DNA of 64,000 bases from Cuneatibacter caecimuris (GTDB lineage Bacteria > Bacillota > Clostridia > Lachnospirales > Lachnospiraceae). The position numbers and the translations under genes are program-made. The notes beneath the pieces were generated by a model. That model was given only the letters and a program-made list of their open reading frames with translations, searched no databases and was not told where the DNA came from. The first letter of the stretch is position 1. Each line of letters opens with the position of its first letter. The stretch covers positions 124,001 through 188,000 of the forward strand of contig NZ_SGXF01000004.1 of NCBI RefSeq assembly GCF_004216775.1, given 5' to 3'. Below are positions 21,663-29,410 of the stretch, piece by piece.

Positions 21663-22355
21663 ATGGGAGAAGTACGATATATGATTTCTGACGCATCCAG
21701 GCAGGTCAATGTGGAAGCACATGTGCTGAGATATTGGGAGGAGGAGCTGGAATTGGAGATTCCGCGCAATGAGATGGGACACCGGTATTATACAGAAGAA
21801 AACATTCTGACATTCCATCAGATCAGAGAATTGAAAGACAGAGGCTACCAGCTGAAAGCGATAAAAGCCATCCTGCCGAAGATTAAGGGTAAGAGTATTG
21901 AGGAATTGGACGAGCTTCCCACATTGCCGGCAACTGTAGAAACTGAAGCTCCCGCAGCAATTCCCAGAACAGAGAAAATGGAGCAGTTTCAGATGCTTAT
22001 GACAGAAATTGTGGCCAGAGCCATGCGCCAGAACACGAGGGAAATGGGAGAGGAAATCGGACAGATTGTCAGTGAAAATGTAGCTTCCACCGTGGCCACA
22101 GAGGTAACTGAAAACGTCAATGACAGGCTGTTAAAGCAGATGGATTATCTGATGAGAATGGCGGAAGAACAGGAAGAGGCAAGATTCAAGCAGCTGGACG
22201 AAGCTATCCGTGGGCATCAGAAAATAAATGCAGAGGCAGCGGCCGCAAAAGCAGAAGAGCCGAAGCCCAAAAAGAGCCGCGGGCTTTTTAAGAAAAAGAA
22301 GAAAGAAAAAAACAGCGATGTTTCTGTTTTTCAGGAAAAGAAAGAACAGGGCTGA
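21663..22355 (+). CDS. MerR-type DNA-binding protein with long coiled coil and Lys-rich tail (RacA-like architecture)
   Basis: The N-terminal 70 residues form a MerR-like winged helix (MISDASRQVNVEAHVLRYWE, then GHRYYTEENILTFHQIRELK). Instead of a ligand-binding domain there is an Ala/Pro linker, a long predicted coiled coil (about residues 105-190, rich in E/Q/M/V with heptad-like spacing) and a highly basic C-terminal tail. This layout resembles Bacillus RacA, which links origin-proximal DNA to the cell pole during sporulation, and the gene is within 15 kb of oriC. Homology to RacA outside the HTH is not demonstrable by eye, so a role in chromosome anchoring is inference; a gene regulator is the alternative. 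Confidence 0.75.
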   Translation: MGEVRYMISDASRQVNVEAHVLRYWEEELELEIPRNEMGHRYYTEENILTFHQIRELKDRGYQLKAIKAILPKIKGKSIEELDELPTLPATVETEAPAAIPRTEKMEQFQMLMTEIVARAMRQNTREMGEEIGQIVSENVASTVATEVTENVNDRLLKQMDYLMRMAEEQEEARFKQLDEAIRGHQKINAEAAAAKAEEPKPKKSRGLFKKKKKEKNSDVSVFQEKKEQG

Positions 22356-22361
22356 ATAGAT

Positions 22362-22425
22362 AAGGAGTATTTCAGGCTGACTAAAATTCACTGGATTTTG
22401 GTCAGGAGAAATACTCCTTTATTAT
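22362..22425. terminator. bidirectional terminator between MerR/coiled-coil and AraC genes
   Basis: Outer arms AAGGAGTATTTC (22362-22373) and GAAATACTCCTT (22408-22419) are perfect; inner arms CTGACTAAAAT/ATTTTGGTCAG extend the stem with one G-U pair. TTATT follows on the plus strand. The two flanking genes converge on it. Confidence 0.85.
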
Positions 22426-23297
22426 GTGTCTCCATCCTTTCCTAAATATTGTTTCGGCGTGATCCCTTTATATTTCTTAAAGGTTTTAATAAAGTAACTG
22501 CTGTCATTAAACCCGCATTGAAACCCGATCTCCGTTACAGATAGATCTGAGGTATAGAGCAGGGAACAGGCTCTTTCAATCCTGTAATAATTCAGATAAT
22601 CAATAGGCGTCCGGTGGATCACAGTATAAAAATAATGGCAGAAGTACTTTGGCGTCATGCCGGATAGTTTGGCAAGTTTCTGGAGAGAAATCATCTGGTC
22701 ATAATTTTGGTCTATGTACTCCAGTACAGGCTTAATCAAAGAGATTTTTTTTGTCCCTGACTGTCGTATATCCATTGTTTTCTGATAAATATGATCCCGG
22801 AACAGCGTCCCGAATATTTCAAAAATCTTGCCTGTAATAATCATTTCATTTTCGGTATAAGAATTTACGTCCTCATTATTTTTCAGGGTGTCAAATAATG
22901 AAAAGGCTGTACGCTGAAGCTGCTCGTTGTCCTTTGGGAAAAGACTGTTAATACTTATTTTATGGGAAAACATCAAACCGATATATTTCCGGCAGATATT
23001 GAGCTGAGTGAGCAAAATTCTGCTGTCAAGCACGACACATTCGTAAATACAATTATCAGGTATGCCGCCGTGGACCACACCTTCATTAATAAACAGGATA
23101 TCCCCTTTTCCTGCAGTGATCTCCTCATCGTCCAGATATATTGTCAAATAGCCGCTGATAATGCGTATCATTTCAACTTCTCTGTGCCAGTGAAAGGGCA
23201 TATTGTAGCGGGGATGCTTTTCCGTGACGAAATAGTACTCTACAGGAAATTCATCTGTACCGTGTTTTTTCTGTTCATTGTAGTCCAGGTAATGCAT
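22422..23297 (-). CDS. AraC-family transcriptional regulator with N-terminal cupin
   Basis: Sugar- or metabolite-responsive regulator. The N-terminal cupin-like domain contains MPFHWHREVEMIRIISG and KGDILFINEGVVHGG; the C-terminal AraC HTH contains LAKLSGMTPKYFCHYF and VTEIGFQCGFNDSSYFIKTFKKYKG in two segments, ending PKQYL. Length 291. The frame begins at 23369, but GGAGG lies six bases before the ATG at 23297. It is divergent from the fucU-like gene, its most probable target. Confidence 0.9.
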   Translation of the reverse strand: MHYLDYNEQKKHGTDEFPVEYYFVTEKHPRYNMPFHWHREVEMIRIISGYLTIYLDDEEITAGKGDILFINEGVVHGGIPDNCIYECVVLDSRILLTQLNICRKYIGLMFSHKISINSLFPKDNEQLQRTAFSLFDTLKNNEDVNSYTENEMIITGKIFEIFGTLFRDHIYQKTMDIRQSGTKKISLIKPVLEYIDQNYDQMISLQKLAKLSGMTPKYFCHYFYTVIHRTPIDYLNYYRIERACSLLYTSDLSVTEIGFQCGFNDSSYFIKTFKKYKGITPKQYLGKDGDT

Positions 23298-23346
23298 GAA
23301 GTTCCTCCATAGAATTTGTCTGCTGAATATTGTTATATTTTTTGCT

Positions 23347-23376
23347 ATTATAACACAAGAATATTTCATTCCGCAA
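23347..23376 (-). promoter_or_regulatory. promoter of the AraC-family gene
   Basis: Minus-strand -35 TTGCGG (23376-23371), 18-bp spacer, -10 TATAAT (23352-23347), in the divergent gap with the fucU-like gene. Confidence 0.5.
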
Positions 23377-23447
23377 CACTACAATGAAAATAATTAAGTT
23401 TGTATCCCATAATCAGTAACCGGATGTTCATTGAGAAAGGAGAAAAA

Positions 23448-23882
23448 ATGCTCAAAAATGTACCAAAAATTTTATCCCCACAGCTGTTGAAGGTGCTCTG
23501 TGAAATGGGGCACAGCGACCGGATTGTGATCGCGGACGGAAATTTCCCTTCGGAATCTGTCGGTAAAGACGCTATTGTGATTCGAATGGATGGGCATGGG
23601 ATTCCTGAGATCCTGGATGCAGTATTGAAGCTGTTCCCTCTGGATACTTATGTAGAAAAGCCAGTAAACCTGATGGAAGTAATGCCGGGGGATCATGTAG
23701 AGACGCCTATCTGGGACCAGTATGCTGATATTGTTGAAAAAAATGAGGGCAGCAGGGGGCAGATCGGCCATATTGAACGCTTCCGGTTTTATGAGGAAGC
23801 GAGAGAGGCCTATGCCGTAATCGCTACAGGAGAACAGGCTCTATATGCAAACATTATGCTGCAGAAGGGCGTTGTCCAGTAG
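23448..23882 (+). CDS. fucU: RbsD/FucU-family sugar mutarotase, FucU-like
   Basis: Interconverts anomers of a sugar, probably L-fucose. The N-terminus MLKNVPKILSPQLLKVLCEM and GHSDRIVIADGNFPSE contain the conserved catalytic His of the RbsD/FucU fold; the C-terminus has RFRFYEEAREAYAVIATGE. 144 residues. An upstream alternative start (23400) is rejected because AAAGGAGA precedes the ATG at 23448. No fucose kinase, isomerase or transporter is adjacent; the divergent AraC gene and convergent ROK gene are the only neighbours, so the pathway is unclear. Confidence 0.88.
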   Translation: MLKNVPKILSPQLLKVLCEMGHSDRIVIADGNFPSESVGKDAIVIRMDGHGIPEILDAVLKLFPLDTYVEKPVNLMEVMPGDHVETPIWDQYADIVEKNEGSRGQIGHIERFRFYEEAREAYAVIATGEQALYANIMLQKGVVQ

Positions 23883-23894
23883 GATGTCTTCCTG

Positions 23895-24935
23895 CTATTC
23901 TTTTACAAACTGAATTTCATCAAACATTTTTTCTGAGGTAAGGAATGCCAGTCCATGAAAATAGTCATTCCACACATCGGGAGAATAAAGCAGTTCGGCG
24001 GCCATGTGGTCTGGAAGATAAGCTGACAGTCCGTCGCAGGCGGAAGAAATGCAGCTTTTGCGCAGATCACTGCCGCCCAGCGCAATATATTGAGGATTGA
24101 GAATTCCGCATACCCAACTGAGGATTTTCACGAGCCTGTCAGTGTATTGTGCATCATCACTGCAGGAAGAGAGAGATTCTTCCAGAAGCCGGCCTCCTTC
24201 TACAGGAATCAGGCCCAGTTCGCCGGCAAAGTTCCTGCTGCCTCGTATAATTCGCCCTTCAGCAATAAACCCGGCGCTGATACATCCCTTTTCAAAATGA
24301 ATATAGGCCATATTAATTTGGTCAGGTTTTTCACAGGGAAATTCCTTCTCATAGCAAAGTTTAAACCCAATGGCGGTAGCGTTCAGGTCATTTTCCAAAA
24401 TTACGGGGATTCCATATCTTTTCATCAGACTGCTTCCGATATCAACCCGGTAAAGTTCATCGTCATGAAGTCTTTTTTTCCAGAAAAAAGTGCCGTCCAC
24501 AACGCCCTGTACCCCAATTCCTATAGATTTTATTTCTTTTGTCAGAATCAGACGGTCCAAAAAGGATATAATCGTCTGCTCTATATTATCATTTTGGATT
24601 TGAAGGATTGCGGTGTCCGTCACTTCTCCATAAAGATTTGTGAGCAGAAAGCGTACTTCCTCATCTGTTATACAAAACGCGGCGCCGCAGTATTTATCCA
24701 TTTGAAAACGATAGCGTTCCGCCTTCCGTCCTCCGCTGGATGCGTCAAATCCGGCGCTTTCAATCTCGCCGTTTCCCATCATTTCTGTAAGCAGGGCGCG
24801 GGTTGTGGTGGGACTGATCCCGGTTTCTTCTGACAGTTCTGCTCTGGTGGCTGTCTTTTTATTTTTTAAAGCTCTACGAATAATAGAAAGATTGGCCTGT
24901 TTTAAAAGCCCGGGTTTTGCCGGTAAAGTAGTCAT
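23895..24935 (-). CDS. ROK-family transcriptional repressor (NagC/XylR type)
   Basis: N-terminal winged helix (SIIRRALKNKKTATRAELSE, then TGISPTTTRALLTEM) joined to a ROK domain with sugar-kinase fold (GIGVQGVVDG, ILENDLNATAIG, NFAGELGLIP). The CxCGxxGCxE zinc motif usual in ROK proteins is not present: the corresponding stretch reads GGRLLEESLSSCSDDAQ. Effector unknown, perhaps a sugar. ATG at 24935 has AGGAG five bases upstream. Its stop is 12 nt from that of the convergent fucU-like gene. Confidence 0.88.
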   Translation of the reverse strand: MTTLPAKPGLLKQANLSIIRRALKNKKTATRAELSEETGISPTTTRALLTEMMGNGEIESAGFDASSGGRKAERYRFQMDKYCGAAFCITDEEVRFLLTNLYGEVTDTAILQIQNDNIEQTIISFLDRLILTKEIKSIGIGVQGVVDGTFFWKKRLHDDELYRVDIGSSLMKRYGIPVILENDLNATAIGFKLCYEKEFPCEKPDQINMAYIHFEKGCISAGFIAEGRIIRGSRNFAGELGLIPVEGGRLLEESLSSCSDDAQYTDRLVKILSWVCGILNPQYIALGGSDLRKSCISSACDGLSAYLPDHMAAELLYSPDVWNDYFHGLAFLTSEKMFDEIQFVKE

Positions 24936-24963
24936 AAACACTCCTTTATTTTTTTAACAGAAA

Positions 24964-25013
24964 CTTTTAAAAGGTTATAATTAAAGTATAAACTGTTTTA
25001 TTTCTTATGTCAA
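24964..25013 (-). promoter_or_regulatory. promoter and candidate operator of the ROK gene
   Basis: Minus-strand -35 TTGACA (25013-25008), exact 17-bp spacer, -10 TATACT (24990-24985): a strong promoter. The perfect palindrome CTTTTAAAAG (24964-24973) lies about ten bases downstream of the predicted start site and is a candidate autoregulatory operator. Confidence 0.65.
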
Positions 25014-25045
25014 GAACAATGCATTAAGTAATACTTTTAAAAATT

Positions 25046-25130
25046 TTCCCCGCGCCGAAGCGCGGCGGCTTCAGCGGCCATAAATCATTAGCGCATAGTG
25101 CGCATCCCCCGGAAGATTTTGTTTCATAGG
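25046..25130 (-). repeat. interspersed structured repeat, copy A
   Basis: Read on the minus strand this begins ATGAAACAAA and contains GGATGCGCAC and TATGGCCGC. By eye it aligns without gaps to copy C over about 75 nt at roughly 80% identity. It ends with a CCGCGC/GCGCGG hairpin (25050-25065) followed by an A/T-rich run. It lies between the ROK promoter and the ferredoxin terminator, inside a 270-nt intergenic region. Confidence 0.75.
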
Positions 25131-25154
25131 GCCAACTTCCCTAAGAAACGAAAA

Positions 25155-25178
25155 ACAGGCGGTTCATCAACCGCCTGT
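25155..25178 (-). terminator. terminator of the ferredoxin gene
   Basis: Perfect 10-bp stem ACAGGCGGTT/AACCGCCTGT with a 4-nt loop, followed on the minus strand by a five-uridine run; 33 bases after the ferredoxin stop. Confidence 0.9.
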
Positions 25179-25211
25179 CCTCATTGCTGCTTAAATATGA
25201 ACGCTGTAAAA

Positions 25212-25379
25212 TTACTCGCTGATGGCGCCAACAGGACAAGCTGCTGCGCATGTACCGCAACTGATGCATGTATCAGGATTGATTTCATACTTGCCGTCGC
25301 CTTCAGAAATAGCGCTTACAGGACATTCACCCTCGCATGTACCGCAGGATACACATTCATCACTAATTACATATGCCAT
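25212..25379 (-). CDS. 2[4Fe-4S] ferredoxin
   Basis: Small electron carrier of anaerobic metabolism, 55 residues. Both cluster motifs are complete: CVSCGTCEGECP and CISCGTCAAACP. The protein starts MAYVISDECVSCG, preceded by GGAGG; the frame stays open upstream to 25451 but that stretch contains the promoter. As it lies beside pflA it may supply electrons to the radical SAM activase, which is inference; it has its own promoter and terminator. Confidence 0.96.
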   Translation of the reverse strand: MAYVISDECVSCGTCEGECPVSAISEGDGKYEINPDTCISCGTCAAACPVGAISE

Positions 25380-25412
25380 TGGAAACCGCCCTCCTTTTTT
25401 TAGGTTAGCAGA

Positions 25413-25441
25413 ATTATAGCATAAAACAGCAAAAAATGCAA
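25413..25441 (-). promoter_or_regulatory. ferredoxin promoter
   Basis: Minus-strand -35 TTGCAT (25441-25436), 17-bp spacer, consensus -10 TATAAT (25418-25413), in the 80-nt gap after pflA. Confidence 0.75.
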
Positions 25442-25459
25442 GTATCCGCATTGTACTAT

Positions 25460-26215
25460 TCAGGATACAGTTCTTCTTTTAGCCCGAAAAGCTTCAAGGA
25501 TAATTTCTTTTGCTTTTACTGCGTCTTTCTTGTCTAATGCAGGGACGCCTTCAAGGGGGTACTCCATACCCAGTTCCTTATATTTGGATATGCCCATGGT
25601 ATGATATGGGAGGACATCCAGGGCTTTTACATGGCGCAGTTCTGCGATGTATTCGCCAAGGCGTTTCAGATGAGAAACCTGATCTGTTATCCCTGGAACT
25701 ACCACATGCCTGATCCAGAGAGGGACAGCCTTTTCATCCACGTATCTGGCAAAAGACAGAATATTATCGTTTTTCCGACTGGTGAGCTTGAGATGTTCTT
25801 CAGGATCAATGTGTTTGATATCCAGCATGACCAGATCGGTACATTCCATCAGCCTGTCCATTTTTTTCATAACAGAAGGATTTCCTGGCTGAAATGTAAT
25901 GCCGGAGGTATCCAGACAGGTATGGATGCCTTTCTGTTTTGCCGCCTCAAATAATTCTGTAACAAAATCAATCTGAAGAAGAGGTTCTCCGCCGGTAACG
26001 GTAATTCCCCCATCTTTATAAAAGCTTTTGTTGTGGTCGTATTCTTCCAGAAGCTCTTCCACTGATATTTCTCTGCTTCCGCCCACCGGGTCCCAGGTAT
26101 CCGGGTTGTGGCAGTATTGGCAGCGCATTGGGCAGCCCTGCGTAAAGACGACAAAGCGGATGCCGGGCCCGTCCACTGTTCCAAAACTTTCTGTAGAATG
26201 AATTCTTCCTTTCAT
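25460..26215 (-). CDS. pflA: pyruvate formate-lyase activating enzyme PflA
   Basis: Radical SAM enzyme that abstracts a hydrogen from the glycyl-radical domain of pyruvate formate-lyase. The N-terminus GRIHSTESFGTVDGPGIR and the cluster motif CPMRCQYC are diagnostic; TVTGGEPLLQ and DVLPYHTMGISKY are also typical. 251 residues. AGGAGG lies before the ATG. It is downstream of the separate glycyl-radical-domain gene, after a hairpin at 26245-26264. Confidence 0.96.
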   Translation of the reverse strand: MKGRIHSTESFGTVDGPGIRFVVFTQGCPMRCQYCHNPDTWDPVGGSREISVEELLEEYDHNKSFYKDGGITVTGGEPLLQIDFVTELFEAAKQKGIHTCLDTSGITFQPGNPSVMKKMDRLMECTDLVMLDIKHIDPEEHLKLTSRKNDNILSFARYVDEKAVPLWIRHVVVPGITDQVSHLKRLGEYIAELRHVKALDVLPYHTMGISKYKELGMEYPLEGVPALDKKDAVKAKEIILEAFRAKRRTVS

Positions 26216-26244
26216 CAGAAGACCTCCTTGATAGGAATTAAAGA

Positions 26245-26264
26245 GGGCTGCAGTGATGCAGCCC
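26245..26264 (-). terminator. hairpin between glycyl-radical-domain gene and pflA
   Basis: Perfect 8-bp stem GGGCTGCA/TGCAGCCC with a 4-nt loop, followed on the minus strand by CTCTTTAATT. The uridine tract is interrupted, so partial termination or mRNA processing, lowering pflA relative to the structural genes, is more likely than a full stop. Confidence 0.6.
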
Positions 26265-26280
26265 CCAAAAATTCATAAAA

Positions 26281-26523
26281 TTACATATTATCGTGGAATG
26301 TACGGGAAATAACCTCGTCCTGCTGTTCTTTTGTCAGCTTGATAAAGTTTACTGCGTATCCGGAAACACGCACGGTGAGCTGAGGGTATTTCTCAGGATG
26401 AGCCTGAGCATCCAGCAAAGTTTCTTTTGTAAATACATTTACGTTCAGATGATGGCCGCCTTTTTCAATATAGCCGTCCAGCATGTTTACCAGATTATCA
26501 ATCTGCTGTTCATTTACTGCCAT
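26281..26523 (-). CDS. stand-alone glycyl-radical domain of pyruvate formate-lyase (GrcA-like)
   Basis: 80 residues equivalent to the C-terminal end of Pfl[37 protein letters not shown] with the radical glycine, and [18 protein letters not shown]. In E. coli the same sequence is fused to PflB, and a stand-alone version (YfiD/GrcA) rescues oxygen-damaged enzyme. Here the neighbouring pflB lacks this domain, so this protein must supply the glycyl radical if the locus is active. GGAGGAG precedes the ATG at 26523; the frame extends upstream without its own ribosome site. Confidence 0.92.
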   Translation of the reverse strand: MAVNEQQIDNLVNMLDGYIEKGGHHLNVNVFTKETLLDAQAHPEKYPQLTVRVSGYAVNFIKLTKEQQDEVISRTFHDNM

Positions 26524-26540
26524 TGTGAACTCCTCCTCTT

Positions 26541-26747
26541 TTATTCGTCTCTGTCCAGCCCCTGGTGCAGGGTCGGCACCATACATGCCGTTTCCCTGCC
26601 GGAGCAATCGCTGCTGTTTGTTGTGGAGACCTGTTTGTCCAGGTTCTCCGTGTTATTTTCCACATCTACATTCATGTGGCCGCCGCCGTTTGCCATGAAA
26701 TTGTCAATCATGGCAACGATATCGTCTATTTTTTTGGAATCTGCCAT
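26541..26747 (-). CDS. small protein resembling the start of the glycyl-radical domain, with a Cys pair
   Basis: 68 residues. The first half, [20 protein letters not shown] then GGGHMNVDV, aligns with residues 1-32 of the adjacent glycyl-radical protein. The second half departs into [20 protein letters not shown] and lacks RVSGYAV, so it cannot carry the radical. The ribosome site is weak (GGATG). It may be a truncated duplicate or an accessory protein with a redox or metal-binding Cys pair; the frame is intact and packed 18 nt before the next gene, which favours a real product. Confidence 0.6.
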   Translation of the reverse strand: MADSKKIDDIVAMIDNFMANGGGHMNVDVENNTENLDKQVSTTNSSDCSGRETACMVPTLHQGLDRDE

Positions 26748-26807
26748 GGGCTTCACATCCAATCTGATAAATTGATTATTTGTTTTTACACAAGAAACTG
26801 CGTTCCC

Positions 26808-26910
26808 TGTGTAACAAAACCCTCCGGGGGATCGCACTGAGGCGTGAGGAATCACATCGCTAAAGCGACACGCCGCAGGCGGAGAATCCCGCTCGCGGGA
26901 TTCTTATTCA
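26808..26910 (+). repeat. interspersed structured repeat, copy B
   Basis: Shares AACAAAACCCTCCGGGGGAT and CGCACTG with copies A and C, then diverges. Internal hairpins are possible (CGCTAAAGCG; GTGAGGAATCAC). It ends with GAATCCCGC/GCGGGATTC (26884-26892, 26895-26903) followed by TTATT, the same position and shape as the terminal hairpin of copy C but with a different sequence. It fills the gap between pflB and the small Cys-pair gene and just overlaps the pflB stop. Confidence 0.75.
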
Positions 26911-28949
26911 TGTTCCACCAGATCTACATCCAGGTCGCCTGCAAATACCTGAGCATCTTTGCCCAGAGCACCGGGGATGATGGAGAAGGTATTGGAGATA
27001 CCGTCCTGAGCGGCGCTGAAAGGCAGCTTGGAAACAGAAGCCAGGCTGGCAACCGCGCCATGGGTATCTCTGCGGTGCATCGGGTTAGCGCCAGGTGCGA
27101 AAGGCTCGCCTGCCTTACGTCCGTCCGGAGTGGAGCCCGTATTTTTACCGTACACAACGTTGGAGGTAATCGTCAGGATGGAAGTTGTGGGGATTCCGCC
27201 GCGGTAGGTGTGGTTGCCCTTTACATAGCTCATAAAGGTCTTCACCAGATCGGAAGCGATATCATCCACACGGTCGTCGTCATTGCCGTATTTGGGGAAA
27301 TCTCCCTCTACTTCATAATCTACAACAATGCCGTTCTCATCGCGGACAGTCTTAACCTTTGCGTACTTGATCGCGGAAAGGGAATCGGCTACTACAGACA
27401 GGCCTGCAACGCCGGTAGCGAACCAACGGGTTACTTTCTTGTCATGCAGCGCCATCTGAATCTTCTCATAGCAGTATTTATCATGCATATAATGAATGAT
27501 GTTCAGGGTGTTTACATAAACACGGGCCAGCCACTTCATCATATCCTTATACTTGTCCATCACTTCGTCATAATCCAGATATTCGGAGGTGATAGGACGG
27601 TACTTAGGACCAACCTGCTTCTTGGAGATTTCATCAATACCGCCGTTGATGGCGTACAGCAGGCACTTAGCCAGGTTTGCGCGTGCTCCGAAGAACTGCA
27701 TTTCCTTACCCAGTCTCATGGAAGATACGCAGCAGGCGATAGCATAGTCGTCGCCGTGTGTTACTCTCATCAGATCGTCATTCTCATACTGGATGGAAGA
27801 GGACTCGATAGAAGTCTTTGCACAGAACTTCTTGAAGTTCTCGGGCAGTCTTGTGGACCACAGAACAGTCAGGTTCGGTTCAGGGGCGGTGCCCAGGTTC
27901 TGCAGGGTGTGCAGGTAACGGTAGGACATCTTGGTAACCATGTGACGTCCGTCAATACCAACGCCTGCGATGGACTCAGTTACCCACTGGGGGTCTCCGG
28001 AGAACAGCGCGTTGTATTCAGGGGTGCGGGCAAATTTCACCAGGCGCAGTTTCATGATGAAATGGTCCACGATTTCCTGAATCTCATCCTCAGTATATGT
28101 GCCGTTCTTCAGGTCTCTTTCTGCATAAATATCAACAAAGGTAGAGGTACGGCCCAGGGACATGGCGGCGCCGTTCTGCTCCTTAACAGCAGCCAGGTAG
28201 CCGAAGTACAGCCACTGTATTGCTTCCTTAACGTCAGTGGCAGGTTTGGAAATATCCATGCCATAGATTTCGCCCAGTTTCTTCAGATCCTGCAGGGCGC
28301 GGATCTGCTCGGACAGCTCCTCGCGCTCGCGGATAACATCGGAGTACATGATCGTACGGGTGGAATCCTTCTGCTGCTGCTTGTCCTCAATCAGTCTGTC
28401 AACACCGTACAGCGCAATACGGCGGTAGTCGCCGATGATACGGCCGCGGCCGTAAGCATCCGGAAGACCTGTGATAACATGGCTGGAACGGCAGGCGCGC
28501 ATCTCAGGGGTATAAGCATCAAATACACCTGCATTATGAGTCTTTCTATGTGTGGAAAAAAATTCTACAATTTCGGGATCAACTTCATAGCCATTGTCCT
28601 GGCAGGCCTTTACAGCCATGCGGATGCCGCCGTAAGGCTGCAGGGAACGCTTGAATGGTTTATCAGTCTGGAAACCTACAATAGTCTCCTTATCTTTGTC
28701 CAGATATCCGGGGCCATGAGAAGTAATTGTTGAAATAATTTTAGTGTCCATATCCAGAACACCGCCGGCCTCACGCTCCTGCTTGGTGAGATCCATTACC
28801 TGTGCCCACAGATCCTTTGTCGTCTGAGTGGGTCCCGCCAGGAAAGAATCATCTCCGTCATAGGGAGTGTAGTTTTTCTGGATGAAGTCTCTTACATTGA
28901 TTTCCTTTTCCCATACGCCATGGGAGAAACCAGTCCATTCTTCTCTCAT
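26904..28949 (-). CDS. pflB: pyruvate formate-lyase body (formate acetyltransferase) lacking the glycyl-radical domain
   Basis: Converts pyruvate and CoA to acetyl-CoA and formate. The protein has the PflB landmarks ([25 protein letters not shown]-type region) and the catalytic Cys-Cys in [15 protein letters not shown]. At 681 residues it is about 80 shorter than E. coli PflB and stops after [20 protein letters not shown], exactly where the glycyl-radical domain should begin. That domain is encoded separately downstream (26281-26523). AGGAGGAG precedes the ATG. The split has clean ends and its own ribosome sites, so it does not look like a recent frameshift. Confidence 0.93.
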   Translation of the reverse strand: MREEWTGFSHGVWEKEINVRDFIQKNYTPYDGDDSFLAGPTQTTKDLWAQVMDLTKQEREAGGVLDMDTKIISTITSHGPGYLDKDKETIVGFQTDKPFKRSLQPYGGIRMAVKACQDNGYEVDPEIVEFFSTHRKTHNAGVFDAYTPEMRACRSSHVITGLPDAYGRGRIIGDYRRIALYGVDRLIEDKQQQKDSTRTIMYSDVIREREELSEQIRALQDLKKLGEIYGMDISKPATDVKEAIQWLYFGYLAAVKEQNGAAMSLGRTSTFVDIYAERDLKNGTYTEDEIQEIVDHFIMKLRLVKFARTPEYNALFSGDPQWVTESIAGVGIDGRHMVTKMSYRYLHTLQNLGTAPEPNLTVLWSTRLPENFKKFCAKTSIESSSIQYENDDLMRVTHGDDYAIACCVSSMRLGKEMQFFGARANLAKCLLYAINGGIDEISKKQVGPKYRPITSEYLDYDEVMDKYKDMMKWLARVYVNTLNIIHYMHDKYCYEKIQMALHDKKVTRWFATGVAGLSVVADSLSAIKYAKVKTVRDENGIVVDYEVEGDFPKYGNDDDRVDDIASDLVKTFMSYVKGNHTYRGGIPTTSILTITSNVVYGKNTGSTPDGRKAGEPFAPGANPMHRRDTHGAVASLASVSKLPFSAAQDGISNTFSIIPGALGKDAQVFAGDLDVDLVEHE

Positions 28950-28996
28950 TATCGTTTACTCCTCCTAAATAAATGTCTGTCTCTTTGTACAATATC

Positions 28997-29026
28997 ATTA
29001 TAAGAGAAACAGGACAACAACGTCAA
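28997..29026 (-). promoter_or_regulatory. pflB promoter
   Basis: Minus-strand -35 TTGACG (29026-29021), 18-bp spacer, consensus -10 TATAAT (29002-28997), 48 bases before the pflB ATG, in the divergent gap with the DUF1858 gene. Confidence 0.7.
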
Positions 29027-29081
29027 GCCCCAGAAAAGATGATTTTGTATTTTTTTGAATACAGTATACAAAAATACCGCC

Positions 29082-29110
29082 TTGTAAAAAACCGTATTTC
29101 GTATTATACT
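29082..29110 (+). promoter_or_regulatory. promoter of the DUF1858 gene
   Basis: -35 TTGTAA (29082-29087), 17-bp spacer, -10 TATACT (29105-29110), 73 bases before the ATG at 29183. Confidence 0.6.
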
Positions 29111-29182
29111 ATCCCTGTAGCGCTGTTTTTTCAGCACTGCCGAAAAAACAAAGAACAATGTACAATGCAAGGAGGAAATAGA

Positions 29183-29395
29183 ATGGCTAAGAAGGTATCA
29201 AAAGATATGCTGATCGGAGAACTGATCCGTCTGGATGAGGGAATCGCGCCGATTTTGATGGGAGCAGGCATGCACTGCCTGGGCTGTCCTTCAGCCCAGG
29301 GCGAATCACTGGCTGAGGCAGCCTATGTGCATGGCATCAATGCAGATGACCTGGAAGCTGCGATCAATGAATACCTGACCGCGAAAGAAGCTTAA
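29183..29395 (+). CDS. DUF1858 redox-disulfide domain protein
   Basis: 70-residue cytoplasmic protein of the family sometimes called hybrid-cluster-protein-associated redox disulfide domain. Family features: KDMLIGELIRLDEGIAPILM followed by the CxxC pair in MHCLGCPSAQGESLAEAA. GGAGG lies seven bases before the ATG; the frame is open further upstream, across the promoter. Biochemical function is not established. It is divergent from pflB and may share its redox regulation. Confidence 0.9.
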   Translation: MAKKVSKDMLIGELIRLDEGIAPILMGAGMHCLGCPSAQGESLAEAAYVHGINADDLEAAINEYLTAKEA

Positions 29396-29410
29396 AAAGA
29401 GGAAGTCAGG

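Noticed and set aside
25041-25130. CRISPR-like repeat near the ferredoxin gene
   Set aside because: There is one palindromic element in the gap, not an array with regular spacers; it matches the dispersed repeat copies instead.
26541-26855. Extended 104-residue version of the Cys-pair protein
   Set aside because: The first 36 codons run through the repeat element region and have no family similarity; similarity to the radical domain begins at the ATG at 26747.
26844-28733. Long plus-strand open frame (about 629 codons) covering pflB
   Set aside because: It is antisense to pflB, whose minus-strand protein matches PFL along its whole length. The plus-strand translation has no family resemblance, and long antisense frames are common opposite codon-biased, highly expressed genes.
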